Assembly: GCA_964247695.1 (NCBI GenBank)
Contig: CAXTVI010000010.1
Location: 35,492-99,491 of the forward strand
Source of the DNA: Lichenicoccus sp964247695
Lineage (GTDB): Bacteria > Pseudomonadota > Alphaproteobacteria > Acetobacterales > Acetobacteraceae
Direction: 5' to 3'
DNA length: 64,000 nt
In this document: positions 8,185 through 15,780 of the stretch, in pieces
Layout of the letters: the number at the start of each line of letters is the position of its first letter
Numbering within the stretch: position 1 is the stretch's first letter
Notes under the pieces: model-generated
Databases searched by the model: none
What the model saw: only the letters and a program-made list of their open reading frames with translations
Told to the model about the DNA's origin: nothing
Translations under genes and position numbers: made by a program

Positions 8185-8892
8185 ATGGCGGGTGAACGCC
8201 CCATCCTGATTATTGACGATGATGATGCCCTGCGAACGACACTTGTCGAGCAGCTTCATCTTGATGCCGAATTCACGGTGGACCAAGCCGCGTCGCTGGC
8301 CGACGCGACCGAGAAGCTGGCCGGCACCAGTGCACGTTTCGACGCGCTGATCCTCGACGTGACACTGCCGGACGGGGACGGGCGCGACTTCTGCTCGGAC
8401 CTGCGCCGCCAGGGCCGCCGCATGCCGATCATCATGCTGACCGGTTCAGACGACGAGAGCGACGTGGTGCGCGGGCTCGACGCCGGCGCCAACGACTACG
8501 TTGCGAAGCCGTTTCGGATCGCGGAACTGCTCGCGCGTCTGCGAGCGCAAATGCGCATCTTCGAGAACAGCGAGGATGCGGTCTTCAGCATCGGTCCGTA
8601 CACGTTTCGACCGTCGGCCAAGCTGCTGCAGGAGACGGCGCGCAACCGCCGCATCCGGTTGACTGAAAAGGAAGCCGCGATCCTCAAGTTCCTCTATCGC
8701 GCCGGCACCCGCCCGGTGCCGCGCCAGGTGCTGCTCAACGAGGTCTGGGGCTACAACGCGGCTGTCACGACGCATACGCTTGAGACGCACATCTACCGGC
8801 TGCGCCAGAAGATCGAGCCCGATCCCGCCAATGCCTGCCTGCTCGTGACGGAGGGGGGTGGCTACCGGCTGGACCCCGAAGGCACCAACTAG
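8185..8892 (+). CDS. OmpR-family response regulator
   Basis: The 235-residue regulator has an N-terminal receiver domain with acidic pocket IIDDDD (residues 9-14), phospho-acceptor Asp58 in LILDVTLPDG, and Lys in NDYVAKPF. The C-terminal winged-helix DNA-binding domain spans about residues 135-233 (RLTEKEAAILKFL, HTLETHIYRLRQKIEP, GGYRL). The ATG at 8185 is preceded by GGGAAAGAGG and fits the domain start, so the in-frame ATG at 8149 was not used. No kinase gene is adjacent, making this an orphan in the window. A 252-bp non-coding stretch separates it from the divergent L,D-transpeptidase gene; no operator was recognised there. Confidence 0.93.
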   Translation: MAGERPILIIDDDDALRTTLVEQLHLDAEFTVDQAASLADATEKLAGTSARFDALILDVTLPDGDGRDFCSDLRRQGRRMPIIMLTGSDDESDVVRGLDAGANDYVAKPFRIAELLARLRAQMRIFENSEDAVFSIGPYTFRPSAKLLQETARNRRIRLTEKEAAILKFLYRAGTRPVPRQVLLNEVWGYNAAVTTHTLETHIYRLRQKIEPDPANACLLVTEGGGYRLDPEGTN

Positions 8893-9065
8893 GTCGGCTG
8901 TTCGCAGGCACCTGCTGCTGGCGATCCCCGTTTTAGCAGAACCGGGCGTCCCTCCGGCGCTCCGGCGCTCAGAAAGTCTCGCCGGGCGAGACCTCGCAGG
9001 TCGCTCTCATCCAGCATCAGACGCCGGCGAACAGCCTCTGAGCCGGAGGCGTCCGATGTGAAGAT

Positions 9066-9821
9066 CTAGTCGGTCCGGGCGGCAGCGACCGCCTGGCGCA
9101 AGTCGACGAGGTTGAGTGCGCCGGGGATAATGCGATCGGCGACGATGAAGCTTGGCGTGCCGGTGATGCCGAGGGCCTGTGCCAGGCCGATGTTCCGCTG
9201 CAGGTCTCCGACTATCGCCGGGTCCGCCATGTCGCGCTCCAGCCGGTCGGCGTTCAGGCCGGCCTGTTGCGCGAGGCTGCGCAAGCGGATGGCGTCGGGC
9301 TGACCGGCATCGGTCATCAGGAGGTGCTGCAGGGCGGATGCGCGTCGCTGTCGGCCGGCGGCGACGATGGCCTTCGCTTCCAGCGTGCTGGAGGGCCCGA
9401 GGATCGGGATCAGCTTCTCGACCACCCGGACGCGTCCATCGGATGACGCCAGCCGGTCGAGGTCCGGCAGCACCTTGCGACAGTAGGGGCAGCGCGGGTC
9501 GTAGAACTCGACCAGGGTGACAGGCCCGGAGCCCACCACCAGATCGGCGTCAGTCGGCGCCAGGGCCGCATGGTTGCGGGACAGCGCCGCCCGGGCGTCC
9601 ACCGCCTGAGTGCGGTCGGCCTCTGCGCGTAGCGACTGGATCGCGTCGTTCAGGATCGACGGATCGGACTTCAGCGCCTCGCGGATGATGGCGATGATCT
9701 CCTGGCGCTGTGCCGGCGTGAACTGCTGCTGCGCCATCGCCTGGGCCAGCGCGGGGCCATTCGACACGGTCATGGCAAACAGGGCGGAGGACAGCAGGGC
9801 TGATCGGGCGGTGAACCTCAT
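9066..9821 (-). CDS. Exported DsbA/ScsC-like thiol oxidoreductase
   Basis: The 251-residue protein has an N-terminal signal peptide (residues 1-27, ending ALAQ). A short helical N-terminal region rich in Gln and acidic residues follows, of the type seen in ScsC-like DsbA proteins. The DsbA thioredoxin fold carries CPYC at residues 111-114 after VEFYDPR and the cis-proline loop TGTPSFIV near the C-terminus. It should act on cysteines of periplasmic proteins; the N-terminal extension resembles oligomerising ScsC/BdbD-type isomerases, so isomerase or metal-stress roles are as likely as plain oxidation. The upstream gene is divergent. No DsbB partner is in the window, although a DsbD-like gene lies at 46.5 kb. 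Confidence 0.9.
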   Translation of the reverse strand: MRFTARSALLSSALFAMTVSNGPALAQAMAQQQFTPAQRQEIIAIIREALKSDPSILNDAIQSLRAEADRTQAVDARAALSRNHAALAPTDADLVVGSGPVTLVEFYDPRCPYCRKVLPDLDRLASSDGRVRVVEKLIPILGPSSTLEAKAIVAAGRQRRASALQHLLMTDAGQPDAIRLRSLAQQAGLNADRLERDMADPAIVGDLQRNIGLAQALGITGTPSFIVADRIIPGALNLVDLRQAVAAARTD

Positions 9822-9954
9822 GGCGCGCCTCTAGCACGGCCCACAGGGCGCCCCAAATCGCGGCCGCTCAAGTTGCCGTCATGCCCGAAGCCGTCTAATG
9901 CCAGCCGGGATCGTGGCAAGGGTCGCGGTCGGTGGCACTCGACGGAGCAGATCC

Positions 9955-11382
9955 TTGCGGATTTCGACACGGCACCTGAACGGCCTGGCCGCCTGCCTCG
10001 GCGTGGCGCTGCTGGCAGGATGCTCCAGCGTGCAGAAGGTCAAGGCGCTGGTGACCGGGCCGTCCTCGCCCTACCTCACCGGCTATATCGGCGAAGTCGC
10101 GGCCGACGAGCCGCGCGCCGCCCTGGTCGGGCGCGACATCCTGGCGCGCGGCGGCAACGCGGCGGACGCGGCCACGGCGCTGGGTCTGGCTCTGTCTGTC
10201 ACGCTGCCGTCCCGCGCCTCGCTCGGCGCCGGCGGCGCGTGCCTGGCCTTCGACGCCGGGGGCGGCGCGCCGGACGCCATCCTATTCACCTCGGTCGCGG
10301 GCTCCGGCGGACCGGATGCGGATCGCCCGGCGGCGGTGCCGATGCTGGCGCGCGGCCTGTTCCTGCTGCAGGCGCGGCATGGTCATGTCGGCTTCGACGA
10401 GCTGACCCGTCCCGCGGCCAATCTGGCCCGCGACGGCATCACCGTGTCGCGCGCCTTTGCCGAAGACCTTGCCGAGGTCAGCCAGCCGCTGCTCAGCGAT
10501 CCTGGCACCCGCGCGATCTTCGGCGCGGCCGGCGGCGGCATCCCGGCGGCCGGCGACCAGCTCGCGCAGCCGACCCTGTCGGAGACCCTCAACCGCATCG
10601 CGCTGTCCGGCGTGGGCGAGCTCTATACGGGCGCGCTGTCGCGCGACTTCGTCGTCGGCGCCGATGGCGCCGGCGGCGGCCTCGATGCGGAAACCTTGCG
10701 AGCGGCGATCCCCACCAGCCGGCCTGCCGTGCAGGTGCGCAGCGGCCGCTACGAGGTGGCTTTCCTGCCGCCGCCGGCGGATGGCGGTCTCGCCGCCGCC
10801 GCCGGTTTCGAAGCCCTGGATCAGGGCCAGGAGGATGCCGTGGGCGTGTCGCAGTCCGTGGCCGCGGCCTGGCGCGCCCGACACCCGCAGCAGGCCAACG
10901 GCGACCACCTGACCGGGGAGGCCCAGGCGTTGCTGGGCGAGGCTCTGCATGGAGGCGCCGCCATGAGCCGGCTGCCTGCCTCCACCAGCTTCGTGGTGCT
11001 CGATCGCAGCGGCAACGCGGTGTCCTGCGCCGTCAGCATGAACAACCTGTTCGGGACTGGGCGGGTGGCGGGCGACACCGGCATCCTGCTCGCCGCCTCG
11101 CCGGCCCGCATCCCGGCCCCACTGCTTGCTGCGGCGATCGCCTACAACCCGTCCGGGCGCAGCTTCCGTGCCGCTGTCGCCGGTTCCGGCCAGGGCGAGG
11201 CCGCCGGCGCGGTGGCTGCGGGAATGCACAACGCGCTCGCGGGCGCCCCGCTCTCGCATCCGGTCACCGGCACCGGCCGGATCAACACGATCTCCTGCTC
11301 GCGCGGACTGCCCGGAGACAGCAACGGCTGCGCCGGCGCCACCGACCCGCGCGGTGCCGGCCTCGCGATCGGCAGCAATTAG
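9955..11382 (+). CDS. Gamma-glutamyltransferase-family lipoprotein with diverged active site
   Basis: The 475-residue protein aligns with gamma-glutamyltranspeptidases: ILARGGNAADAATALGLAL near the N-terminus, AVPMLARGLFLLQARHG and FDELTRPAANLARDGITVS, then the small-subunit start ASTSFVVLDRSGNAVS. The usual self-cleavage and nucleophile threonine (TTHYSVVD in canonical enzymes) appears replaced by serine (S-T-S-F). The later substrate loop is shortened to AASPARIPAP. The TTG at 9955 was chosen because it gives a compact lipoprotein signal peptide (lipobox LLAGC, Cys23) with GGAG 7-10 nt upstream; an in-frame ATG at 9898 would add 19 arginine-rich residues. An aminotransferase follows after 4 bp, suggesting an amino-acid salvage operon. 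Whether it is active is uncertain. Confidence 0.85.
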   Translation: MRISTRHLNGLAACLGVALLAGCSSVQKVKALVTGPSSPYLTGYIGEVAADEPRAALVGRDILARGGNAADAATALGLALSVTLPSRASLGAGGACLAFDAGGGAPDAILFTSVAGSGGPDADRPAAVPMLARGLFLLQARHGHVGFDELTRPAANLARDGITVSRAFAEDLAEVSQPLLSDPGTRAIFGAAGGGIPAAGDQLAQPTLSETLNRIALSGVGELYTGALSRDFVVGADGAGGGLDAETLRAAIPTSRPAVQVRSGRYEVAFLPPPADGGLAAAAGFEALDQGQEDAVGVSQSVAAAWRARHPQQANGDHLTGEAQALLGEALHGGAAMSRLPASTSFVVLDRSGNAVSCAVSMNNLFGTGRVAGDTGILLAASPARIPAPLLAAAIAYNPSGRSFRAAVAGSGQGEAAGAVAAGMHNALAGAPLSHPVTGTGRINTISCSRGLPGDSNGCAGATDPRGAGLAIGSN

Positions 11383-11386
11383 GCGA

Positions 11387-12559
11387 ATGCTCAAGCAGGG
11401 CGCGGCTGCAAGGATAGCGCCCTTCCTGGTGATGGACGTGATCGCCCGCGCCAACGCCCGGCAGGCAGCGTTGCAGCCCGGTGCGCCGGGGATCATCCGC
11501 ATGGAGGTCGGCCAGCCGGGCACCGGGGCGCCGCGCGGCGCGGTGGAGGCGGCCTCGCGTGCGTTGCTGGCCGGCGAGCCGCTCGGCTACACCGAAGCCT
11601 TCGGGTTGCGCTCGCTGCGCGAGGCGATCAGCCGGCATTATCATCGCTTCTATGATGGCGTGGCCGTGGCACCCGAGCGGATCGCCGTCACCACCGGAGC
11701 GTCCGGCGGCTTCCTGCTCGCCTTCCTCTCGGCGTTCGACATCGGTGACCGCATCGCGATGGCGGCGCCGTACTACCCGCCCTACCTGAACATCCTGCAC
11801 GCCCTCGGCATGGTGCCGGTGGTGCTGCCGACCTCGGTCGCGACGCGGTTCCAGCCAACGATCGCGATGCTGGAACGGCTCGCGGAACGTGAGGGCTTGC
11901 CGGACGGGCTGATCGTGGCGTCACCCTGCAATCCTGCCGGCACCATGCTCGATGCAGTCGAACTCGCGGCGCTCGCCCATTGGTGCGACACGCATGGCGT
12001 GCGGCTGGTCAGCGACGAGATCTATCACGGCCTGACCTGGGATTTTGCCGCCGCCACCGCCGCATCGTTCAGCGACAGCGCCGTCGTCATCAACAGCTTC
12101 TCGAAATACTGGAGCATGACAGGCTGGCGCGTGGGCTGGATGGTGCTGCCGCAGGACCTGCTCGGCGCCGCCGAGCGGCTGAAGCAGAACATGTTCATCA
12201 GCGCGCCGCACATCTCGCAAGTCACGGCGGAAGCGGCTTTCGCCTGCGAGCCCGAGATCGCGGCCAATCTCGACCGTTACCGTCGCAGCCGCGACTTCCT
12301 GCTCCAGGCCCTGCCGCAGGTCGGCTTCCCGTCGCTGTCTCCGGCGCAGGGCGCGTTCTACCTCTATGCCGACATCTCGCAGCGCGGCGGCGACAGCCAG
12401 CGCCTCGCGGCACGCCTGCTCGAGGAAACCGGTGTCGCGGTCACGCCAGGGATCGATTTCGATGCCGAGCGCGGCCACGACTTCCTGCGGTTTTCCTATT
12501 GCGGACCCGAGGCCGACATGCGGGTCGCGCCGTCGAGGCTGGCGCGGCTCGCAGCCTGA
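11387..12559 (+). CDS. Class I/II pyridoxal-phosphate aminotransferase
   Basis: The 390-residue fold-type I enzyme has GYTEAFGLRSLREAIS, the cofactor-phosphate region TTGASGGFLLAF, SPCNPAGTMLD (substrate and cofactor contacts), SDEIYHGL (Asp to the pyridine nitrogen) and NSFSKYWSMTGWRVGW, where Lys forms the internal aldimine. It resembles the aspartate/aromatic aminotransferase subgroup, but the amino donor cannot be assigned. The ATG at 11387 lies 4 bp after the stop of the gamma-glutamyltransferase homologue, so the two are almost certainly co-transcribed. The gene ends 7 bp from the convergent SDR gene. Confidence 0.92.
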   Translation: MLKQGAAARIAPFLVMDVIARANARQAALQPGAPGIIRMEVGQPGTGAPRGAVEAASRALLAGEPLGYTEAFGLRSLREAISRHYHRFYDGVAVAPERIAVTTGASGGFLLAFLSAFDIGDRIAMAAPYYPPYLNILHALGMVPVVLPTSVATRFQPTIAMLERLAEREGLPDGLIVASPCNPAGTMLDAVELAALAHWCDTHGVRLVSDEIYHGLTWDFAAATAASFSDSAVVINSFSKYWSMTGWRVGWMVLPQDLLGAAERLKQNMFISAPHISQVTAEAAFACEPEIAANLDRYRRSRDFLLQALPQVGFPSLSPAQGAFYLYADISQRGGDSQRLAARLLEETGVAVTPGIDFDAERGHDFLRFSYCGPEADMRVAPSRLARLAA

Positions 12560-12566
12560 CCTCGCA

Positions 12567-13466
12567 TCAGGGCAGGTGGTTGCCGCCGGTCACGCCATAG
12601 ATCTCCGCCGTGACGAAGCTGGATTCCTGCGATCCAAGCAGGACGTAGATCGAGGCGCACTCGGCCGGCTGTCCGGGCCGACCGATCGGCGCCTTCGAGC
12701 CGAAGTCGGGAATGGCGTCCGCTGGCTGACCGCCGCTCGGCTGCAGCGGGGTCCAGAACGGGCCCGGTGCCACCGCATTGACCCGGATGCCCTGCTCGAT
12801 CACCTGCTTGGCCAGCGCCTTGGTGAAGGCGATGATCGCGGCCTTGGTGGAGGCATAGTCGAGCAGCGAGGGCGAAGGCTGGTAGCCCTGGATCGAGGTG
12901 GTGTTGATGATCGTGGCGCCAGGCGGCATCAGCGGAATTGCCGCCTTGCACAGCCAGAACATCGCGGTGACGTTGGTGCGGAAGGTCGCCTCGAACTGCT
13001 CGGTGGTTAGGTCTGCGATCTGCTTCACTGCGGTCTGCTTGCCGGCGACGTTGACCAGGATGTCGAGGCCGCCGAGCGTCGCATGCGCTTCGCGCACGAG
13101 CGCGTTGCTGAAGCCTTCGTCGCTGATGTCGCCCGGCAGCACCACCGCCTTCACGCCGGCGGCGCGCACCAGGGCGATCACCTCCTGCGCGTCCTGTTCC
13201 TCGGAAGGCAGGTAGCTGAGCGCCACGTCCGCGCCTTCGCGGGCATAGGCGATGGCGACCGCGCGGCCGATGCCGGAATCCGCCCCGGTGATTAGCGCGC
13301 GGCGGCCCGCAAGGCGTCCGAAGCCCTTGTAGCTTTCCTCGCCATGGTCGGGTTTTGGCGACATCTCCTGCGCGAGGCCTGGTGCCGACTGCGGCTGCTT
13401 GTCGAACTGCGGTTGCGGATACTGCGTGCGTGGATCCTGCATCGCATACTGGTTCGTGGTGGTCAT
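12567..13466 (-). CDS. SDR-family oxidoreductase (YhdF/YghA-like)
   Basis: The 299-residue short-chain dehydrogenase has a 45-residue Gln/Pro-rich N-terminal tail and the nucleotide-binding TGADSGIG at residues 60-67. The NVAGKQ segment, the catalytic serine (INTTSIQGYQ) and Y-x-x-x-K (DYASTKAA) follow, then VNAVAPGPFWTPLQ. The extended N-terminus and the GEESYKGFGRLAGRRALITG context match the subgroup often annotated as glucose/ribitol dehydrogenase-like or general stress proteins, which prefer NAD(P). The substrate is unknown. Upstream on the same strand lie only the efflux-gene relics, so the gene is probably transcribed alone from the gene-poor region. Confidence 0.92.
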   Translation of the reverse strand: MTTTNQYAMQDPRTQYPQPQFDKQPQSAPGLAQEMSPKPDHGEESYKGFGRLAGRRALITGADSGIGRAVAIAYAREGADVALSYLPSEEQDAQEVIALVRAAGVKAVVLPGDISDEGFSNALVREAHATLGGLDILVNVAGKQTAVKQIADLTTEQFEATFRTNVTAMFWLCKAAIPLMPPGATIINTTSIQGYQPSPSLLDYASTKAAIIAFTKALAKQVIEQGIRVNAVAPGPFWTPLQPSGGQPADAIPDFGSKAPIGRPGQPAECASIYVLLGSQESSFVTAEIYGVTGGNHLP

Positions 13467-13521
13467 GGCGTCGCTCCGTGTTCGGGTGCGCGGGCAACGA
13501 CAAGCCGGAAGGGCGGTTCGC

Positions 13522-13620
13522 TCAAATCGGCGAGACGACCCGGACGGTTGCAGTCATGCCGGCGACCAGGATGACGCCGGTGGGCACGGTGTCGCTGTGG
13601 AGGCGTAGCGGAAGCCGCCC
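13522..13620 (-). pseudogene. HlyD/EmrA-family efflux adaptor, C-terminal remnant
   Basis: Reading the minus strand gives about 32 residues ending in a proper stop, with the core VPTGVILVAGMTATVRV preceded by GRLPLRLHSD. This closely resembles the last beta-barrel segment of HlyD/EmrA-type membrane-fusion adaptors (family pattern R-hydrophobic-P-V-x-I ... hydrophobic-x-A-G-M-x-A-x-V). Upstream in the same frame there is no further adaptor sequence, and a stop is soon reached. The rest of the gene is therefore gone. Confidence 0.55.
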
Positions 13621-13841
13621 GCGAACCGCACCCGGGTATGGACTGGAGTCGCATGCGGCGAGTGAGCGACGTGGCGGCGGATGTCGCGAGAGCGATAGCT
13701 CGCCTTACAAACTGAAAGCCCGGCGTTGCAGAGGCTCAAGAGGGGTCTGGCGCGGAGACAGTAATGACTTGTCTATGAAGACTGTTCGGACCCGTGGTCA
13801 CGACACCCGGACAAAGTACCCGCCGTCAACGCAGAACGGTA

Positions 13842-13969
13842 TTTGAAAGATATTTATCACCAAGACACCCAGAGTAATGAGGGAGCAGACCCAAAAGAGC
13901 AGCCGCATCGAGCTTCTGGCCGAACACTAAATAGCCAATGATCGAAGTCAGAATAATGCCACCGCCGCT
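13842..13969 (-). pseudogene. Small multidrug resistance (EmrE/QacE-like) transporter, frameshifted C-terminal remnant
   Basis: The minus-strand frame reads GIILTSIIGYLVFGQKLDAA followed by ALLGL. It then breaks, and one base out of register it continues LITLGVLVINIFQIP. Joined, the two pieces match the fourth helix of SMR transporters (family pattern G-I-x-L-x-x-x-hydrophobic-G-x-x-x-F-G-Q-x-L-D-x-x-A-x-x-G, ending G-V-x-V-I-N). The three earlier helices are not present upstream. A one-base frameshift plus 5' loss marks it as a pseudogene fragment. Confidence 0.6.
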
Positions 13970-14540
13970 GTTTCGTCGGTTCCCCAATGAATTCCCTCTG
14001 ATCACCAAGCAGAAAGAGTTTATGCCAAAGCTCGAGCAAAGGTGCCCGCGACGTATTAGCGGCTTTCCGGCTTGCTGATCGGGCGAGAAGATCGCCTTGA
14101 TCGGGATTACTCCAGAGTGCAGCAAAAACGGCAGTGGGTTGGTTGGTTGCCCTTCCAGGTCGGGCACAATCCGTTCGACGCGCCGTAGCATGCGGCGGCT
14201 TGGACCCAGAGCACCGGGGTGTTCCCTGCTGGCCGCTATGTGTCCCAGTGCCAGGGCATTGCTTAGGCTTCGATGCAGTGTTGCCCAGCCTGGTTCTGCA
14301 AGAACTTCCGGATGACCGTGTTCAACGGAAAGAGGCTGATGTTGCCAAGCAGGCTTCTATCGCCGAGCAAGCTTCACCTCCGCGGTTTAGCCAACATTCT
14401 AGGTAGGAGTTCCAGGTCTCAGGGAGACTGTTCTCAGTCGGGTCCGGCGTCCAACGCCTACCTCCACGCTTGGTGCAACCTCGCTTGCGCTGCCCCTCGA
14501 TTGCGACCAGAAGCGGCGCTCTCGCGGGAGGACACGGCGG

Positions 14541-15755
14541 TTGCAGCAGGTCGCGATCATCGGGGCCGGGCCGGCCGGACTGGCCGCGGCCGAGCGGCTT
14601 TCGGCGCAGGGTGTCGGCGTGACCCTGTACGAGCGCATGCGCACTCCAGGCCGAAAGCTGCTGATTGCCGGCCGCGGCGGCCTCAACCTGACCCATTCGG
14701 AGCCGCTGCCGCGCTTCCTCGACCGCTACGGCGGCAACCGGGACTGGCTGGCGCCGGCGATCGCCGCCTTTACACCGGACGATCTGTGCTCCTGGGCCGA
14801 AGGTCTCGGGCAGCCGGTGTTCACCGGCAGCAGCGGCCGGGTGTTCCCGCGCGCGATGAAGGCGTCCGGCCTGCTGCGGGCCTGGCTGGCCCGGCTGCGC
14901 GCGCAAGGCGTGGTCCTGCACACCGCATCGCGCTGGACCGGCTGGACCGCGACCGGCGACTTGCAGCTCGAGGACGGGGCGGCGGTGCGGGCCGATGCCG
15001 TGGTGCTGGCGCTCGGCGGCGCCAGCTGGTCCCGGCTCGGCTCGGACGGCGGCTGGGCGCCGCTGCTGGCGGCGCGCGGCGTTGCACTCGCGCCGTTCCG
15101 CCCGGCCAACTGCGGCCTGCTGGTGGACTGGTCGGAGTTGTTCGTGAGCCGCCACGCCGGCCAGCCGCTCAAGCATGTCGGCCTGCGCTGCGGACCCGAC
15201 AGCGCGCAGGGCGACCTGATGCTGACGCAGCGCGGGATCGAGGGCGGTGCGGTGTACGCGTTGGCGGCGCCCCTGCGCGATGCGATCGAACGTGACGGCC
15301 AGGTGCGGCTGTCTATCGACCTGCGACCGGACCAGCCCGCGGACGCGCTCGCCGCACGGCTCGCGCGGGTGCGGCCGCGCGAGACCCTGTCGAACAGCCT
15401 GCGCCGCGCGCTGAGCCTGCCGCCGCAGGCGATCGGGCTGCTGCGCGAGGCGGCGCTGGACGGTCCGATCCCGCGCGAGCCGGCGGCGCTCGCGGCGCTG
15501 GTCAAGGCGGTGACGCTGCGTCTCGTCGGCACCGACGCGCTCGACCGCGCGATCTCCACTGCCGGAGGCGTGCGGCGCGAGGCGGTGGACGTGCATCTCA
15601 TGCTGCGCGCGCTGCCGGGCGTGTTCGCCTGCGGCGAGATGCTGGACTGGGAGGCGCCGACCGGCGGCTATCTGCTGCAGGCCAGCCTCGCCACCGGGCG
15701 CGTGGCGGCCGAGGGAGTGCTGCATTGGTTGCGGGCGACTCCGGCGCCCCTGTAA
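14541..15755 (+). CDS. NAD(P)/FAD-dependent oxidoreductase, TIGR03862/HI0933-like
   Basis: The 404-residue flavoprotein has an N-terminal FAD-binding motif VAIIGAGPAGLAAAERL and KLLIAGRGGLNLTHSEP. The HI0933-family segments VFTGSSGRVFPRAMKAS and VVLALGGASW follow, and the C-terminal FAD contact is FACGEMLDWEAPTGGYLLQ. Proteins of this family are of uncertain substrate; the BaiN relatives act on steroid or rRNA-linked targets, so only the redox class is proposed. The start is TTG at 14541, chosen because the Rossmann strand begins right after it and GGGAGGA lies upstream. The HerA-like ATPase gene follows 25 bp downstream. Confidence 0.88.
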   Translation: MQQVAIIGAGPAGLAAAERLSAQGVGVTLYERMRTPGRKLLIAGRGGLNLTHSEPLPRFLDRYGGNRDWLAPAIAAFTPDDLCSWAEGLGQPVFTGSSGRVFPRAMKASGLLRAWLARLRAQGVVLHTASRWTGWTATGDLQLEDGAAVRADAVVLALGGASWSRLGSDGGWAPLLAARGVALAPFRPANCGLLVDWSELFVSRHAGQPLKHVGLRCGPDSAQGDLMLTQRGIEGGAVYALAAPLRDAIERDGQVRLSIDLRPDQPADALAARLARVRPRETLSNSLRRALSLPPQAIGLLREAALDGPIPREPAALAALVKAVTLRLVGTDALDRAISTAGGVRREAVDVHLMLRALPGVFACGEMLDWEAPTGGYLLQASLATGRVAAEGVLHWLRATPAPL

Positions 15756-15780
15756 CCACGCCCACCATGACGGTTGCGCC

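Larger units (their letters stand above)
13467..14540. other. 1-kb gene-poor region with relics of efflux genes
   Basis: No intact gene is supported across these 1074 bp. The composition is more AT-rich than the flanks in the middle part (about 13.8-14.1 kb). Two short minus-strand stretches are recognisable as C-terminal remnants of efflux proteins, described separately. The remaining frames (for example the plus-strand frame from 14134 to 14406 and the minus-strand frame from 13826 to 14191) are short and lack ribosome-binding sites. Apart from the small multidrug transporter fragment in the latter, they show no recognised domain. The stretch looks like a decaying remnant of a transferred or deleted transport locus. 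Confidence 0.6.

Noticed and set aside
8893..9065. Possible regulatory RNA or terminator between the response regulator and the DsbA-like gene
   Set aside because: Some CCGGCGCT repeats and GGAGGCG/CGCC arms are present, but no stable, well-defined hairpin with a T tract was found.
13826..14191. The full 121-residue minus-strand frame as a real gene
   Set aside because: Only its C-terminal third matches a transporter family and that match is frameshifted; the rest has no similarity and no start signal.
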